DNA from: Flammula alnicola
Lineage: Eukaryota > Basidiomycota > Agaricomycetes > Agaricales > Strophariaceae
Assembly: GCA_015499995.1 (NCBI GenBank)
Contig: JADNRV010000204.1
Coordinates: forward strand, 1-64,000
DNA: 64,000 nt
Reading direction: 5' to 3'
Under the pieces are notes generated by a model. That model worked only from the letters and a program-made list of their open reading frames with translations. It did no database searches and was not told where the DNA came from. Positions 1 through 11,942 of the stretch are shown one piece after another. Made by a program: the position numbers and the translations under genes. Position 1 is the stretch's first letter, and each line of letters begins with the position of its first letter.

Positions 1-1029
1 AGCCCCAAATAGCAGTAGCACTAGAATATGAAATTTACTGGTTAGTCAGGTGAATTTCTAAGCTGGAGTCAGGACTAACTATGCGAAGGCGATGATGAAA
101 GTACTGGCAACGGGGGGAACGAGGGCGTTCGAGGGATCGAGGCACGCCCAGACGATGATAGCAATAAGGGTGCACTGTCAAGCAAGGTATAAGATTCATT
201 ACACAGTCTTCCAAATGATTCCTTACGTTGACGAATTCGTTCATGAAGATATGAGGAAGGGTCTGGCCAGCGAGCATGTAGTTTCCGAATGCTCCAGCGG
301 GGCCGTTGGGGGTGAACAATGTCGCTTCAAGAACGCCTGGCCCAGCTTCCGCCAACGCGCCTTCTGCCAAGTCAAGGAAGGACTTCCATTGGGTATACAC
401 AACAAGAGCGGCGAGATAGCCTCCAAGGATTTGGGCCACAATATACCTAGACGGTCGTCAGCAAAGTGCTCCACTTGCAGAGATCAAATGTGTCGTTATT
501 CACCTAACAGCCTTCAGCTTTGGGAAACCTTTGAAGATGACCATCGCGATGGTAACGCAAGGATTGAAGTGTCCGCCTGAGGTGCTCCCGCAGACGCTGA
601 CAGCGAAAACGATACCGAACGCGTATGCCAGACCGACTTGGAGAATACCTGTCGCGGGGCGTAGAACATAAGCCCTTACGTTCTCTGAGGTGCGTTGCAG
701 GACTTACTTGAGAAACCTTGAATCTTGACGATGTTTCCAAATATCCAAGCTACTTGGGATCCGATGCCTACGACGCCCTGTCAGGCATGGATCGAACAAA
801 ACTGACAAGGAAATGGCTCACCGAAGTAAACGTAGAAGAAAACGCCCATCTTGATAATGACACCGTTAAGGAAGGCAAGCGAATTGAAGGAAACCATGAA
901 GCCAGCTCACCGCCTCAGCTAAACATTCCATTGCCCAGTGGACTTTTTCGAATTTCTCTTCTTCTCCCAAACGGTGAAGACACCGAGGCGCTTCTGGATA
1001 TCGCGCACATGCACAACAGGGGCCGACAT
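1..1029 (-). CDS. Aquaporin/aquaglyceroporin (MIP family), partial, one frameshift
   Basis: This is a membrane channel for water or small solutes. It reads on the minus strand from an ATG at 1027-1029 through exons near 911-1029, 822-849, 708-767, 504-648, 227-446 and 80-174, then leaves the window in an exon at 1-20. Visible landmarks in order are VFFYVYFGIGSQVAW (first helix), GLAYAFGIVFAVSVCGS, the first pore loop GGHFNPCVTIA (NPC rather than NPA), KAVRYIVAQILGGYLAALVVY and FIIAFAYATAIWG. The second NPA loop lies off the window. The first exon is one base short: a T run at 944-948 (A run on the coding strand) breaks the frame between WEKKRNSKK and VHWAMECLAEA, and one extra base restores it and the downstream splice phase. 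Family is clear; whether the gene is functional is not, because the deletion may be a sequencing error. Confidence 0.75.
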
Positions 1030-3969
1030 TTCGTAAATTCCTGGTACTCTTCGGAGGAAGAGGAAGGTCAAAGAGCGGAAGGTGGATCTGCAGTCAATTC
1101 ATTATTCCACCTTTCGAATTTATATCAAAGTCCTTACTGCCAAGATCCCATGTCACGCTACCCACTTTGATGTGAACTTCTTACTCCGTTGAGTCCTACA
1201 TTTTCTGGGGGCAGGACCACCCATATCAAATGGATCCGTTCCTGTGTAGGTGTCGTACGGGTGTAATAGTAATAACCCATTTGCCAATACATCGAACAGC
1301 GCTCCCTGTCGCCGAAACCATGATCGGGCGGGAAGTTCCTGGAAGGCCTTGTGGACTGGAATTTCATAAACACTGAAATCTTAAGAATCTGGGAATTGCG
1401 TCTAAATGGAGGGAGATCGGATCCCGGATACGTCGGAAAAAACCTCCAACTTCTCAGGCGGCTGCCAGTGAGATCCTCTGATGCGTATGATGAGCTGAAC
1501 CGTCAACCTGAGCCTGCGATGTGCACACTCAGGGTGAATTTCTGGACTCTGAATCGGCTCTGCTTGGGAAGTACATACATGGCGAACAGCTATTAATCTC
1601 TGAGACGATTCTACACTGTCGGATATCGGCGCATTTTTACAGCCGACCAACCCAATTCAATAAGTCCCTCTTGTGTTCTTCATCTCAGTCGTATGAACAC
1701 GTACAGGTACACCACTGTGGATATATCTGTGATATAACGAGTCATCTAGGCTGCTGCTATTCTTGCTCATATGTTACCCATTCCATTCAGGGTTAGCCGG
1801 ACCTCCGTCCCATGACCACCACCCAAGAAAGTTGTTTATCATTGGTGTGATTTGGCAACTCCAGATCCCAACCCAAGGACTTGTGGCTGTAATCCTCTGT
1901 AATCCACCTTTCGTCGTGTCGATCCAGCGAAGAGAGAGCTCGAGCCCCCATCCAGCTACCCCAGAAATAATGCGGGGTTGAGGAAAATTGAAATATCGAG
2001 CAACTGCGACAATGCGGAGGTGGGGAAAATTTGAAATGGGACGGTGGCTTTACCAAGCCTAAAAAAGAGATGGTACCTCGAGGTAAAAGATAGTATCATA
2101 GATATGACATTCAGGTGACTACACCCATATCGTTATTTTTAGAACATTTTCACATTCTAGGCGTCCAATCTTTATGGACTTTCAACAGAATATTTGACCA
2201 CGACGTCATACCATACTTGACAGGGGTCAAGTAACTAACAGAAGATGGCGAGCGGTAATCAGTATTGATGCCAATTATCTAGGCAGACGACACTAACGCA
2301 GACATGCACAGTCTCTTGCTATCGTATGAACCCTTTCACCCAAGGATGGACTGAGACGCGTAGTATCGATTGCTGTAGATGTCCATCTAGGGTGTCGATG
2401 TTCCAGGCGACATACTTGCTAAGGGGAGCAGCTGGCGTCTAAAAGCACCCGACGACAAATTTACCGCAGGCGTTAAATTTTAATCGAGCATTCTCCACAG
2501 ACATGAGGTTTCACTCATCGAATGGTGAAGCGGTCGAACGCAGAAGCTTTCAAAGGGGACCGATGCGTACGCACATCTTTGTATGTAATATTGTGGATGC
2601 AGTTATGGGGTCATGTGGACGTGTCATGACCAGGACATCCGTACATTTACCATCGGGGGCTGTTAGGCTCAAGCAGGTTCAGCGTCCAAGCTATCGACAA
2701 TAAACGAGACGGCCTCACATATGTTCGCCGGGACTTGATGTGATATTGGGTACATTGGAGTATTCGGAATGAACACAGGAGTTGCAAAATTACGTAGTAT
2801 CACCAGCATACTCAGAAACGCAACGATGAGACATCGTCGAGGTTGAACTGACTGGTTAAATGAGATAGCTCTTCATCCAAGGTTGCCTCCAGTTATGGAT
2901 GCGTAAATAGACGTGAATGAGACGTCAAAAACGGAAGCTCAAGAAAAGCGGTGTAGGGGATTTACAGAATCCAGGACACCAGAAGAGGCATCTTGTGGTC
3001 TGAAAATGTCGGGTCCGATTCTTAGCAAGTCGAGAACGAAAGCCAAGTGATAACATGTCACGAGGAGCACAAAAAATGAGCACCAAAGGTCTTGGAACTT
3101 GGAGCGTTGATCATGAAAGCAGGACTGCATATTTTCTCTACGGTGCCTTGGCGGCGCGAGAGCTTAGGCAACGGGTTTTCAAAGTAGCCGTTTGTGCGTT
3201 GCAGGTGATTGTGGCACTTTAGAGCCTTAAACACTGTATTCCATGACGATTAGGTGGACAAGATCGAGAAGGATATAACTCATCGGCTGTTTTTGGTATC
3301 CAACATGCACACTCTTGCAGTTAGCAGTCAGAAATTACAGCCGCTTAATCTGCAAGTCACATTACAGAGGAAGTGTCATGCATTTATGAGTTCGTCAGGC
3401 AGAGCTCTCAATATCCAGGGTAGGCCATAGAGACTTCCGGGGCGGTTCAAGCAGTTAACCGGAAGTCTTGGAATCTGGGGTTATACATACGCTGTTAACA
3501 ACACTGCGGAGGAGGGAACGGGAATCGAGGCACACTCACGACTGACATAAGAAATAATGTGCAGTTAACGAAATCTTAGCGATGAGAGTTAACGACAAAA
3601 ATAATTGCAACAGGCTTTGATTGCCTGTGGTTTATCTCCGTGACTTCGTTGACTAACCTGTGTCTCTTGTTTAACTCGGGGGTATGCCGAAAGACATAAC
3701 AACTCACGAAGAACAAGCTGTGGCTTGGAGGTGGAAGATGTGCTTAGAGGATCACAGACATGACAGGCAAATCACGCTCCCAATCCATGGCAGGGAACAA
3801 AGCTCAATCAAGGGAATTTATCCAGGAAAGGAACTGCACGCAGTATCTTTTGGAAAGTGTTGCGTCTTGTTAAAGAAAGAGTACCGGAGGGGTCCGAACC
3901 ACATATTATTTACAGCATCTATGTGATTCTGCAAGAGCACCCAAGTTACTCGAAGCACCTAAAAGTGGC
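1030..3969. other. Gene-poor stretch, nothing recognised
   Basis: About 2.9 kb without a supportable gene. Only short, unconserved open frames are present on both strands, with no tRNA, repeat or transposase motif seen. The part just upstream of the aquaporin ATG must hold its promoter; no clear TATA box was found. A minus-strand frame near 1160-1300 faintly resembles an aquaporin C-terminus, but not enough to call. Confidence 0.4.
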
Positions 3970-4320
3970 TCAAGGATCCTCATATCCTTGCGTTTGTCTT
4001 CTGGGGCGATTGGGTACTGTTGGTTGAATCAAATGTAGATGAATATTTGGTCAGCAAAGAATGAGGAATTTACCCACCAGGATATGTCGTAGGAATCATT
4101 TCTGCCGGTTTGTAACCAAGGCTTTCGCGAATAGGTGGTACTGTAAGGGCCATGACGGGGCCAATTGCCCCAATAATTACTGAGTAGAAGATGACGGGAT
4201 TTTCGTGCGCTTGCCGTTGCTGCGCAATGAAGGTTTGAGGTCAATATAGCTCGCAGAAGAGTAAATAATGCTTACCAAGGTGCGATATGTCCGCCGAAAT
4301 GGTGCTGTAAGAGAGGCCAT
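3970..4320 (-). CDS. NADH:ubiquinone oxidoreductase 9.5 kDa subunit (NDUFA3-like)
   Basis: A small accessory subunit of mitochondrial complex I, anchored in the inner membrane. Three exons on the minus strand, 4276-4320, 4078-4219 and 3970-4016, join in frame to give 77 residues. The N-terminus MASLTAPFRRTYR is basic. It is followed by RQAHENPVIFYS, a single hydrophobic span VIIGAIGPVMALTVPP, then IRESLGYKP and a tail with PTTYPVPNRP and GYEDP. This order of ENP-(F)YS, GPV..VPP, PTTYP and GYED matches fungal 9.5 kDa subunits. All three splice sites are canonical GT-AG and the exon sum is 234 nt. The gene is too short and too split to stand out as a long open frame. Its upstream neighbour Snu66 is divergent, with 191 bp between the two starts. 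Confidence 0.78.
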
Positions 4321-4511
4321 CCTTCGACGCTGTGGTGTACTATCAAGAGCGGGATGACCAGGTCGTCGGGGAAGAACGTCGCGGTTGAATTATTTGGTTA
4401 CGTAATACGATCAACATCCTGGAAGCGACTCAGCACGAATCAGATTCATTGTGTCGGCTTTCTCTGTTACTTACCACATCCCTTGAAATTCTTTGCTCAC
4501 CGTTGCCCAAC

Positions 4512-7441
4512 ATGTCGATGGAAGAGAGTATCAGCCTAGAGGAGACGAACAAGATTCGTATTTCTCTCGGTCTCAAACCTTTAACGGACGACAAAGCACC
4601 TGCAGGTGACAGTGACCAGCAAGCCGAGAGCAACTATGCCAAACTGCGCGAAAAAGAGGCGAAGGAGCGGGAAGCAAAGTAAGTAACTAATTTCCTCCAT
4701 GCATACCACCTCTAATTTGCTCTTCGTGCCCTCTTAGGAAAATCCAGGATAAAATAGCCAAGTAAGTGCTCTTTCCTTGCCCATTCATCTGCGTCGCTTC
4801 ATTGCTTTTCTTGGGCATATCAGAGCGACATTCGTCCACTTTGGAGCTTGAGATTGTGCCAATGCTCATATCTGTTGCCTCGATAGGGTGCGAAATCGAC
4901 GGGAGCTCCATGCATCACTGAAAGGAGCAACTCTGGGTGAAGCAGAAGAGGACGTAGACGACACTTTGAAGTGGATCAAGAGGAACAAGAAAAAGGAAAA
5001 GGAACTCGCCAAGAGGAGGCAGGAAGAATTTGAGAACAGAGATAAGCTGGCTGAAGAAGAATACGGTGAACGTGAGTTTGCCTTTTTTATCGTCTCGTTA
5101 TGTGGATGGGCGCTGAACACGATGTGCTTGAAGGTGATCTTGTCGGCCTCAAGGTCAGCCATGACTTCGACGAAATGGACGAAGGCGAAGCTCGGATACT
5201 TACCCTGAAAGACAGCAGGATTCTTGATAACGAAGGTATGAGATCTAGCTTTTAGTCGTTACTTAAGGTCAGTTATGTCTGATTGCATTCTTTTCTAGAG
5301 GACGAATTACAGAATGTGGAGATGGCGGAAGAGGAAAGGAGAAAAGAACGCCAAGAACTTAAAATCAAGAGACGTGATTACAAAGGATATGACGACGAGG
5401 AGTTTGTTGAGGGTAACCAGGGCTTGATGAAGCGTTCTGTTTTGGCCAAGTACGATGAAGATATCGAGGGTCCTCGTCTTTCAGTAAGTTTTCTGCCGTC
5501 TTTTTTGTATCAGACGGCAAGCGTTAATACGTCATCCTCTAGGAGTTCAGATTGGGTAGCTCCGCGACCCTCTCAAGCAAGGCAAAACAAGAGGAACATA
5601 AACAACAAGTTGCTGCTTCTCTCAACAAATCTTTGCTCACAATTGATTATGCTAGTAAGTGTTAGTTATCTCATCTATGCTTAGGGTACTGACTATCTCT
5701 TCAAAAGAAAATATTGCCACTGCTGATTACGTCCAAGAAGGAGAAATTGGATTCAAGAAGCCTAAGGTCAGCATCTTATTCTAACTTATTAGCGCATATA
5801 TCTAATCATTCATCCGCAGACCAAGAAGAAAAGGCCAAGTCGTCGGGCGCCTACTGATGCCGAACTTCCGGATGACAGCATGGATGTCGATAAGCCTTTT
5901 GTTCCTCTAGTCAAGAACCTCGACGCCAATTTCGTGGACGACGATGAGCTACAAGCTGCTCTGGCCCGATCTCGGCAGGCTAAACTTCGCAGGACGAAGA
6001 AACTATCGCCAGAGGAGCTAGCGAAGAAGAGTGAGTATTCTAATCACCCTTAACATGCAGTTCTATCTAATCATTTTTACCAATAGTTGCTGAACAACGA
6101 GTGAAGGAAGAGGAAGAAGAGAATCAGCAAATGATTAAAAGCGAAGATCCAGATAACCAAGAGGAGGCCGGGTTGACCTTCGATGAGACGTCAGAATTCG
6201 TGCAAGCAGTTGGCAATAACGCCGTCGTAAAACCCAAACCCGAGCCCAGAGAACCTACATTGCCGCAGAATCCGGAACCGTCACGACCACAGTCAGAGTC
6301 GCGAGATGTCTCTATGGCGCCCGGAGATGTTGCACTTGATGAACTGGAAGCCGGGGAAGTTCGGGTGAAGGACGAGGAAGAAGAGGACTTCGACATGCAC
6401 ATGATAGACGCCATCGAGCACGCTCTCAAGACGACAGAAGCCGAAGAGCAGGCCGCAGTTGAAGGGGGTGGCGATGGAGTGGGCACATCTTCCGAGCAGA
6501 ACTTCAGCACGGGCATGGCGTCTACATTAAACATCCTCCGACAGCAAGGTATCCTTGCGCAACCTTCATCAGACCAGATGGATCGTGAAAAGACACAGAG
6601 GCAGCGAGATCTGTGGTTGGCAGAGCAACGGCGGCACGTCGCTCAACGAGAACTGGAAAAGCTGCAGTCCCGCGGAGCGAACAAAGATCAAGCTCAACGC
6701 GAATACGAGAACAGACTTCGCGAACAGCAAGAGGCCAGGGACAATATGGAGGCCTTCAAAAACTACAAGCCAGATGTGAACATCGTTTACTATGATGAGT
6801 TCGGCCGCGCCCTTACGCCGAAGGAGGCATGGAAAGCTCTGTCGCACAAGTTCCACGGCAAGGGCTCTGGGAAGATGAAGATTGAGAAGCGTTTGAAGAA
6901 GATTGCCGAAGAGAAGAAGAAAGAGGCTATGGCAAGCGGCGATACCCCGTTGAGCATGAACCGGGCCTTTCAGGCAAGACAAGAAAAGACAGGACAAGCT
7001 CACTTTGTCCTGTCGGTTGGAAACAGAGGGTATGTGTCTCCTTTTAGGATGTTTTTCATCGTGGCTAACTTGTGTATTATCAGCGCGGTGCCTCAGGCCA
7101 CCGACTTCTTGGACGCCCAGCCACTTGCGAAAGGCAAAACCGAGAAGAACAAGAAGAAGAAGGAAAGCAAGAACGGTCCACAGGCGGGAGAGTCTGGTTT
7201 TATGACAGTTCCTGCTCCACAACTTCACTTGACGTCGAATGGAATCAGCCCAGGACCCTCAGCCTCTGCCTCGCCTGCACCCAAGGCAGGTTTCTCGCGT
7301 ATATCTTCGGCCGTTGTGGAAACGCCATCACTAGGTGGTACACCAGTACCTGGAGATCGAGCCAAGGTCGCGTTTGGTCTGGGAACTAAACGGAAGGCGG
7401 GTGAGGAGGCGCAGGGTTCTCCACCACCGAAGAGGCGATAG
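4512..7441 (+). CDS. SNU66: U4/U6.U5 tri-snRNP protein Snu66/SART1
   Basis: A spliceosome component that helps hold the U4/U6.U5 tri-snRNP and is needed for its recruitment. Ten exons (4512-4678, 4738-4761, 4887-5071, 5134-5235, 5299-5483, 5543-5654, 5708-5766, 5820-6030, 6087-7029, 7084-7441) sum to 2346 nt, or 781 residues. The N-terminus carries SLEETNKIRISLGLKPL, the conserved SART1 signature that in this family overlaps the Hub1-interaction (HIND) element. The middle is charged and helical (runs of E and K), with DLVGLKVSHDFDEM and DYVQEGEIGFKKPK. The C-terminus has HKFHGKGSGKMKIEKRL, then LSMNRAFQARQEKTGQAHFVL. The 24-nt second exon is a microexon. Length and motif order fit the family. 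The final ~100 residues are low-complexity. Confidence 0.93.
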
Positions 7442-7575
7442 ATTTCGTGATATATCCAGACTTTCTCTCTTTCACTATTCATGATATACATCTGAGGTAT
7501 TTACAAACTCGAATGAGTTGAGCCAATAATGCCCATAAGTACAGGTTGGCCACCTGTGAAGGCGAGGCAAAAAAA

Positions 7576-8754
7576 TCAAAGCATGCCGACACTCTTAATG
7601 TGCAAATCCTTCGTCACTGCACATCGATCTTTGTCAAGGCCTTTTCCTCCCTCGAAAGCTTTGATTAAGGAGGCTTGTCCATCATCGGTCCTAGAGACGG
7701 GTTGAAAGGTTCGGACCAGTCATCTTGAAGTTGACATTCAGGACTACTTACCATTTCACAGCATGAGCATCCCTCTCTAAAATAACTTTCACCGTCGTCC
7801 ACGAAAAGCGCACGATATCTGGGAAGCCGAAGACAGGATCCACAGCTGTTTTGAGCCATGCTTGGGTATTTGGATCTGCGGCAATGAATTATAGGCATGA
7901 AACCCTCGTCCTGTCGATTACAACTTATACTCACCCGAAGGATATCCCGACCCAAGCGCCGTACTCCATGTTTGCTCGACTTTTCCTTCGCTCTCTTCAA
8001 AATGCCATCCTTCCACACAGGCGTCTCGCGTTACTTTTGCTGCCACGCTGGCCGCCCCAACGATCTTAAATTTCGAATCGGCTTTCGTCGTGACGGTGAA
8101 ATTTATACCAGGAAACAGCGATGAAAGATATTTTTCATACGTCGTTGTCGTGCCTAGAGCATCGACATAAACCTGTTTGTCTTAGTTGGCAGAAAGGAAA
8201 CTGAGAATAGTATACGCACCTCTGATAGCTCAATGCCCTTCGTAAGGATTTCTCGAATCAAGAGAATTGTGGCATTTTCAGATTGCCGATTTAGATTGGT
8301 CGGCGGGCGGCGTAACATGCCACTAGATATTCTTTGGGGACTGGTAGGAGCTATCCATTAGGAAAGCACGCCTAGAACTCGATAAAACGCACCTCACTAC
8401 TCGCACAGACCAGCCAAGATTTGTAGGATCAGAACTAAGCGTATCAAGCAACGTCGACCGTGTGGCTGAATTCAGCGTCTTCGAGTCTATAACCGAATTG
8501 CAGGCAAGGTCAGAACCCTATCTCCAGGGTAATACTAGGAGCGCACCTGCAAAGCCCAGCTGTTCCATTTTCTCCTGATATGCTGCTGGGCAGTACGCAA
8601 CCCCGTAAACGAGGGGACCCAACACTGGTCCGCGACCTGCCTCATCGACGCCGAGAATGTAGGGTCCTGGAGCAGTTGGTTGGGAAGAATGATATGTGTA
8701 GGATTCCTTGAGTGGTGTAGAAGGGCCGGGGGCTGAAGGAATTTGTGCAGACAT
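7576..8754 (-). CDS. RNH201: Ribonuclease H2 catalytic subunit A
   Basis: Cleaves the RNA strand of RNA-DNA hybrids and removes single ribonucleotides from DNA, in the nucleus, as part of the H2A/B/C complex. Six exons (8547-8754, 8393-8486, 8220-8340, 7935-8172, 7752-7875, 7576-7690) sum to 900 nt, giving 299 residues, the usual length. Motifs in order: [20 protein letters not shown] (catalytic Asp-Glu pair), [29 protein letters not shown] with TRD, then [29 protein letters not shown] and the C-terminal [11 protein letters not shown]. The start at 8754 gives MSAQIPS. An in-frame ATG at 8814 lies inside a perfect palindrome and would add 20 residues. It converges on Snu66 with 134 bp between the stops. 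A broken second copy lies at 13.4-15.2 kb. Confidence 0.95.
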
Positions 8755-8785
8755 TGTGAATATGTATTTGATGATGGCAGTTGAG

Positions 8786-8815
8786 AATGAAGAACGCGTC
8801 GACGCGTTCTTCATT
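8786..8815. promoter_or_regulatory. 30-bp perfect palindrome with two MCB (ACGCGT) boxes
   Basis: The 30 bases read identically on both strands, centred between 8800 and 8801. Two ACGCGT hexamers lie at 8794-8799 and 8802-8807. ACGCGT is the MluI cell-cycle box bound by fungal MBF at G1/S genes of DNA replication. It sits 32 bp upstream of the RNase H2A ATG, so it may be promoter or 5' leader. The match is exact by reading; the regulatory role is inferred. Confidence 0.55.
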
Positions 8816-9017
8816 TATGCATTGTTTACTACATGTACTAATGGCGTAATCCATCTCGGAAATTACTAAAATTATTGCTCTTTTGAAAACTAATGACACT
8901 CCAAAAATAAAAATAAAAATTAGTGTCGTCACCTTGACATCATGCTTGTGTCACGCTCACGGCTCGCACTGAGTCCTTACATTTGTAGTACTATTTCCTC
9001 TGACTTCAACCACTACC
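8816..9017. other. Divergent spacer upstream of transposase
   Basis: About 200 bp between the RNase H2A promoter and the transposase ATG. It is A/T-rich around 8890-8930, with an A-rich run flanked by imperfect inverted ACACT/AGTGT pieces. No convincing terminal inverted repeat pairing with sequence beyond 10112 could be found. Confidence 0.3.
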
Positions 9018-10112
9018 ATGGTTAACCGTCGTATCAGCGATGATTTGAAAATGGCTGCCCTTAGACTCAAAGCTCGTGGTCGTGATTCTGTGCGAGAAAT
9101 CCTTCAAATAGTTCGATTCTCTCGCAAGACCTTCTATCGAGTTCAGCGAAGATATCATCAAGTTGGAACTGTCGCAAAAGCACAAGCAATCGGTACAGGA
9201 CGGCCTCGCAAAGCACTGCATCAAGACATCCAGTACCTTATTCGGCTGGCACATCACAAGCCGACATTATTTCTAGATGAATATCAACGCCGGTTGCAAG
9301 AATATCGGCTCCTGTCTCTCTCAATGGCAACAATTCATCGCGAACTTCAGCGAGTTGGTCTTAGCACGAAAAGGGTTCAGAAAATGGCAGCGGAAAGAGA
9401 TCCTATCAAGCGTGCAGACTTCGTCTGGAGGATCTCTCAGTATCCAGCAAATTATCTTTTACCGCTCGATGAGGTATCAAAAGACAACCGTACTTATGCT
9501 CGTCTGTGGGGCAGATCAGAGGTTGGTGCTCGTGTCGAGGCTAGTCAGCCTTTTGTTCGCAAGCGCCGGTTCTCTATGCTTGCAACAATGGCCTTGGATG
9601 AAGGTATAATAGCGGCACATGTTGTTGAAGGATCGTTTACTCGTGAACTCTTCCTCAAGTATCTTCGTGACGATCTGGTCTGTCCCACTCTCATTAGACT
9701 CAGATAATTCTAATCCTGATTTTTTCGTGTTGATGATTGACATATACAGCTGCCTCTAACGTCACCGTATCCAGGACCACGAAGTGTACTTGTGATGGAC
9801 AATGCACGGATTCACCATCATGACGACATAACTGAATTAGTTGAACGCTATGGTAAATTATCTATCTCCGAGCTTTTGTTTCCATATTGACATCTACTTA
9901 CAGGTTGTCGTATTGAATATCTTCCACCATATTCCCCTGATTATAACCCGATAGAACCAGCATTCTCTGCGATCAAAGCTCATCTTCGTCGCCAAGGTCT
10001 CTACTTCTACCAGGAAAATGCTCTTTATTCAGAGCTCTACGACGCTTGTTCATGTATCACTCCGCAGATGACTTGGGGATATTTTCAACGCTCAGGTTAT
10101 TATGTTGGTTGA
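9018..10112 (+). CDS. Tc1/mariner-type DD34E transposase
   Basis: A cut-and-paste transposase. Three exons (9018-9677, 9750-9852, 9904-10112) sum to 972 nt, giving 323 residues with no internal stop. The first ~110 residues form a helix-turn-helix DNA-binding part (SDDLKMAALRLKARG, ILQIVRFSRKTFYRVQRRY, GTGRPRKAL). The DDE core shows the first Asp in LPLDEVSKDNRTYARLWGR, the second in VLVMDNARIHH, and the Glu in PPYSPDYNPIEPAFSAIK. There are 34 residues between the second Asp and the Glu. The first intron uses a GTCTGT donor, chosen because it joins to LPLTSPYPGPRSVL, a typical continuation. It sits between RNase H2A and the 3' end of the SAM-like gene, 106 bp away. Terminal repeats were not identified, so the element's ends are unknown. 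Confidence 0.9.
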
Positions 10113-10217
10113 TGTGTGCTCCTTACAATAATAATAGTAGAAAGCAAACAAATTCATAGAGCTAGTAGGAGGCAGACGACATGAGTAATAATCGAGGACA
10201 GTCAAGTCTATATGGTA

Positions 10218-11756
10218 TCAAGAATCCCAAGTACAGTAGTTCATCCAGCGTTGTTCTGCATCACGTAGAGTTCCGAGCTCACCAAGTAACAGACCACCTT
10301 CTCCACGAAGGTCTTCGTCTTTCATCCAGCGGAGAACATGAGGGCCTTGGACGCCGAGTTTCGCGAGCTTATCTTGAAGCATATCTGGAACCTCGAACTG
10401 ATGGCAAAATGTCGCAAGGTCCATCTTCGGCCATTTAGTTATATCAATTGTGGGCTTCTTTGGCTCCGCTGCCACTGGAGGAGCCAGAGGAGCTGCGATT
10501 GGAGGAGCTGCCGCCAGAGGAGCCAGAGGTTGCACAGCTGATCCACGAAGGAGTTCAGCAAGTCCGTCGAAACTGACATAGATGTTAGATCCAGCGGTAG
10601 CGCCGCCAGCGACAGTAGCGGCTCGACGCTTGGCCATCATTGCGATATCTGCATTAGCATTTGTCGCCGTAGAATCGAAAAGCTTCATATTGGGGGGATG
10701 CTGTTCGTCTACACCTTCTCGGTCAGATTCCTAGACAAGCTATGTCAGAAGCCTAAAAACGGTCAATGATTTTAGATGTCTGACAATAGCAGCAGCCCAC
10801 GTCCGAAGATGAAGGTGCGTGAGGTGTATATGCGCCGTATTTTCAGCATCTACCCAACAGGGCCCCGCAAATGTGCATTTGCGATCTTCACACATGTGGA
10901 TTTCAGTCAGACGTTTGATAATGGCATCTTGATTGATTTCTTCTTCCGTTGGGACATGCTTGACAAATTGTCAACGATGACACAAGTTCATCGTCAGATA
11001 CAGAGATACTCACCTTCTTCTTCTTCTTCTTCGACTTACTATTTCCATCATCTTCATCCTCCGACTCTTCAGCACGTTCCTTGAGTGCGGCCTCCGCCTC
11101 GGGAGTCTAAAGTCATGCAGAGGATCAAACCGATTAGTGATTCCACATTGCGCAACAAATATATGCGTACCAGCTTTTCCTTTATCGTGAGTTTCACCTG
11201 CGCTGACGGTTTCTTCCCAGCCTCTTCTAAGAAAGTCTCCCAGTCATCTTCAGACACCATAGCAATGTCTTTTAGTTGCGTCCGTGGGATGGTGTACTCG
11301 AGTGAGAACATCGCGGCTGTTTTCTCCCTCAGATTACCATGGCGATCGAGGCCTCCTTGACATAGGTCTTTCCTCTGCAAACTTTGCCAGAGAATCTTTA
11401 CGAGACCTTGGATGAAGGAGCTATTCTCGTGAATATACACGACTTTGGTCGTGACTGGCGGCTTTGCATTGGCGCGTCGTTTCTCACCAGCTTTCGGAGG
11501 TGGGAGCAGGCCGATAAACGAGACACTAAGTTGGATGCCTTTTCCATCATTATGAATGCTCTCTAATGCCGATAAAAGCAGCTACATAAGTTGGGGGTAA
11601 AGTTGAAGGAAGAGGCTTGTACAACGTACTATTTTTCTTGCCAGATGTCTCTTTTTCCATCTCCTCTTCTTCAGATTCACTATCTATGCTGGATTGAGAG
11701 TTATTAGCACTGGATTGAGAGTCCTGGGACTCCTGTTCATGATCAGATACGGGCAT
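10218..11756 (-). CDS. SAM-like domain protein of unknown function (fungal family)
   Basis: Function unknown. Five exons on the minus strand (11630-11756, 11171-11562, 11014-11106, 10785-10958, 10218-10730) sum to 1299 nt, or 432 residues. The N-terminus is acidic and serine-rich. Residues ~75-170 hold KAGEKRRANAK, VVYIHENSSFIQGLVKIL and a folded region. A lysine-rich segment (NSKSKKKKK) follows. Next is a Cys/His cluster, HMCEDRKCTFAGPCW then HIHLTHLHLRTWAAAI, which could bind zinc. After an alanine/proline-rich linker, the C-terminus has MDLATFCHQFEVPDMLQDKL, then LGVQGPHVLRWMKDEDLR, GGLLLGELGTLRDAEQRW, resembling a SAM-type helical domain. Proteins with this layout are common in Agaricomycetes as hypothetical proteins. 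The MITE lies 187 bp upstream of its start. Exon joins rest on GT-AG sites and phase. Confidence 0.72.
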
Positions 11757-11942
11757 CTTAGGGTATAGCTTCAGCAAGTCAAACGAATCACAAATGGACG
11801 TGTTGTGGAAGACAGGAAAACGTTGTGACAATGTGTGACATGAGCGTTGAGAAGGTGACGCGGAGTTCGGAAAATATTTCCGGAATGTCATTAGATTTGA
11901 AAAGAGCAATAAATGCACTACAAAAAATATGCAATTAAACTA

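Noticed and set aside
1160..1320. Minus-strand frame resembling an aquaporin C-terminus (a second tandem channel)
   Set aside because: Similarity rests on a few residues (YDTYTGTDPFDM); no upstream exons could be found.
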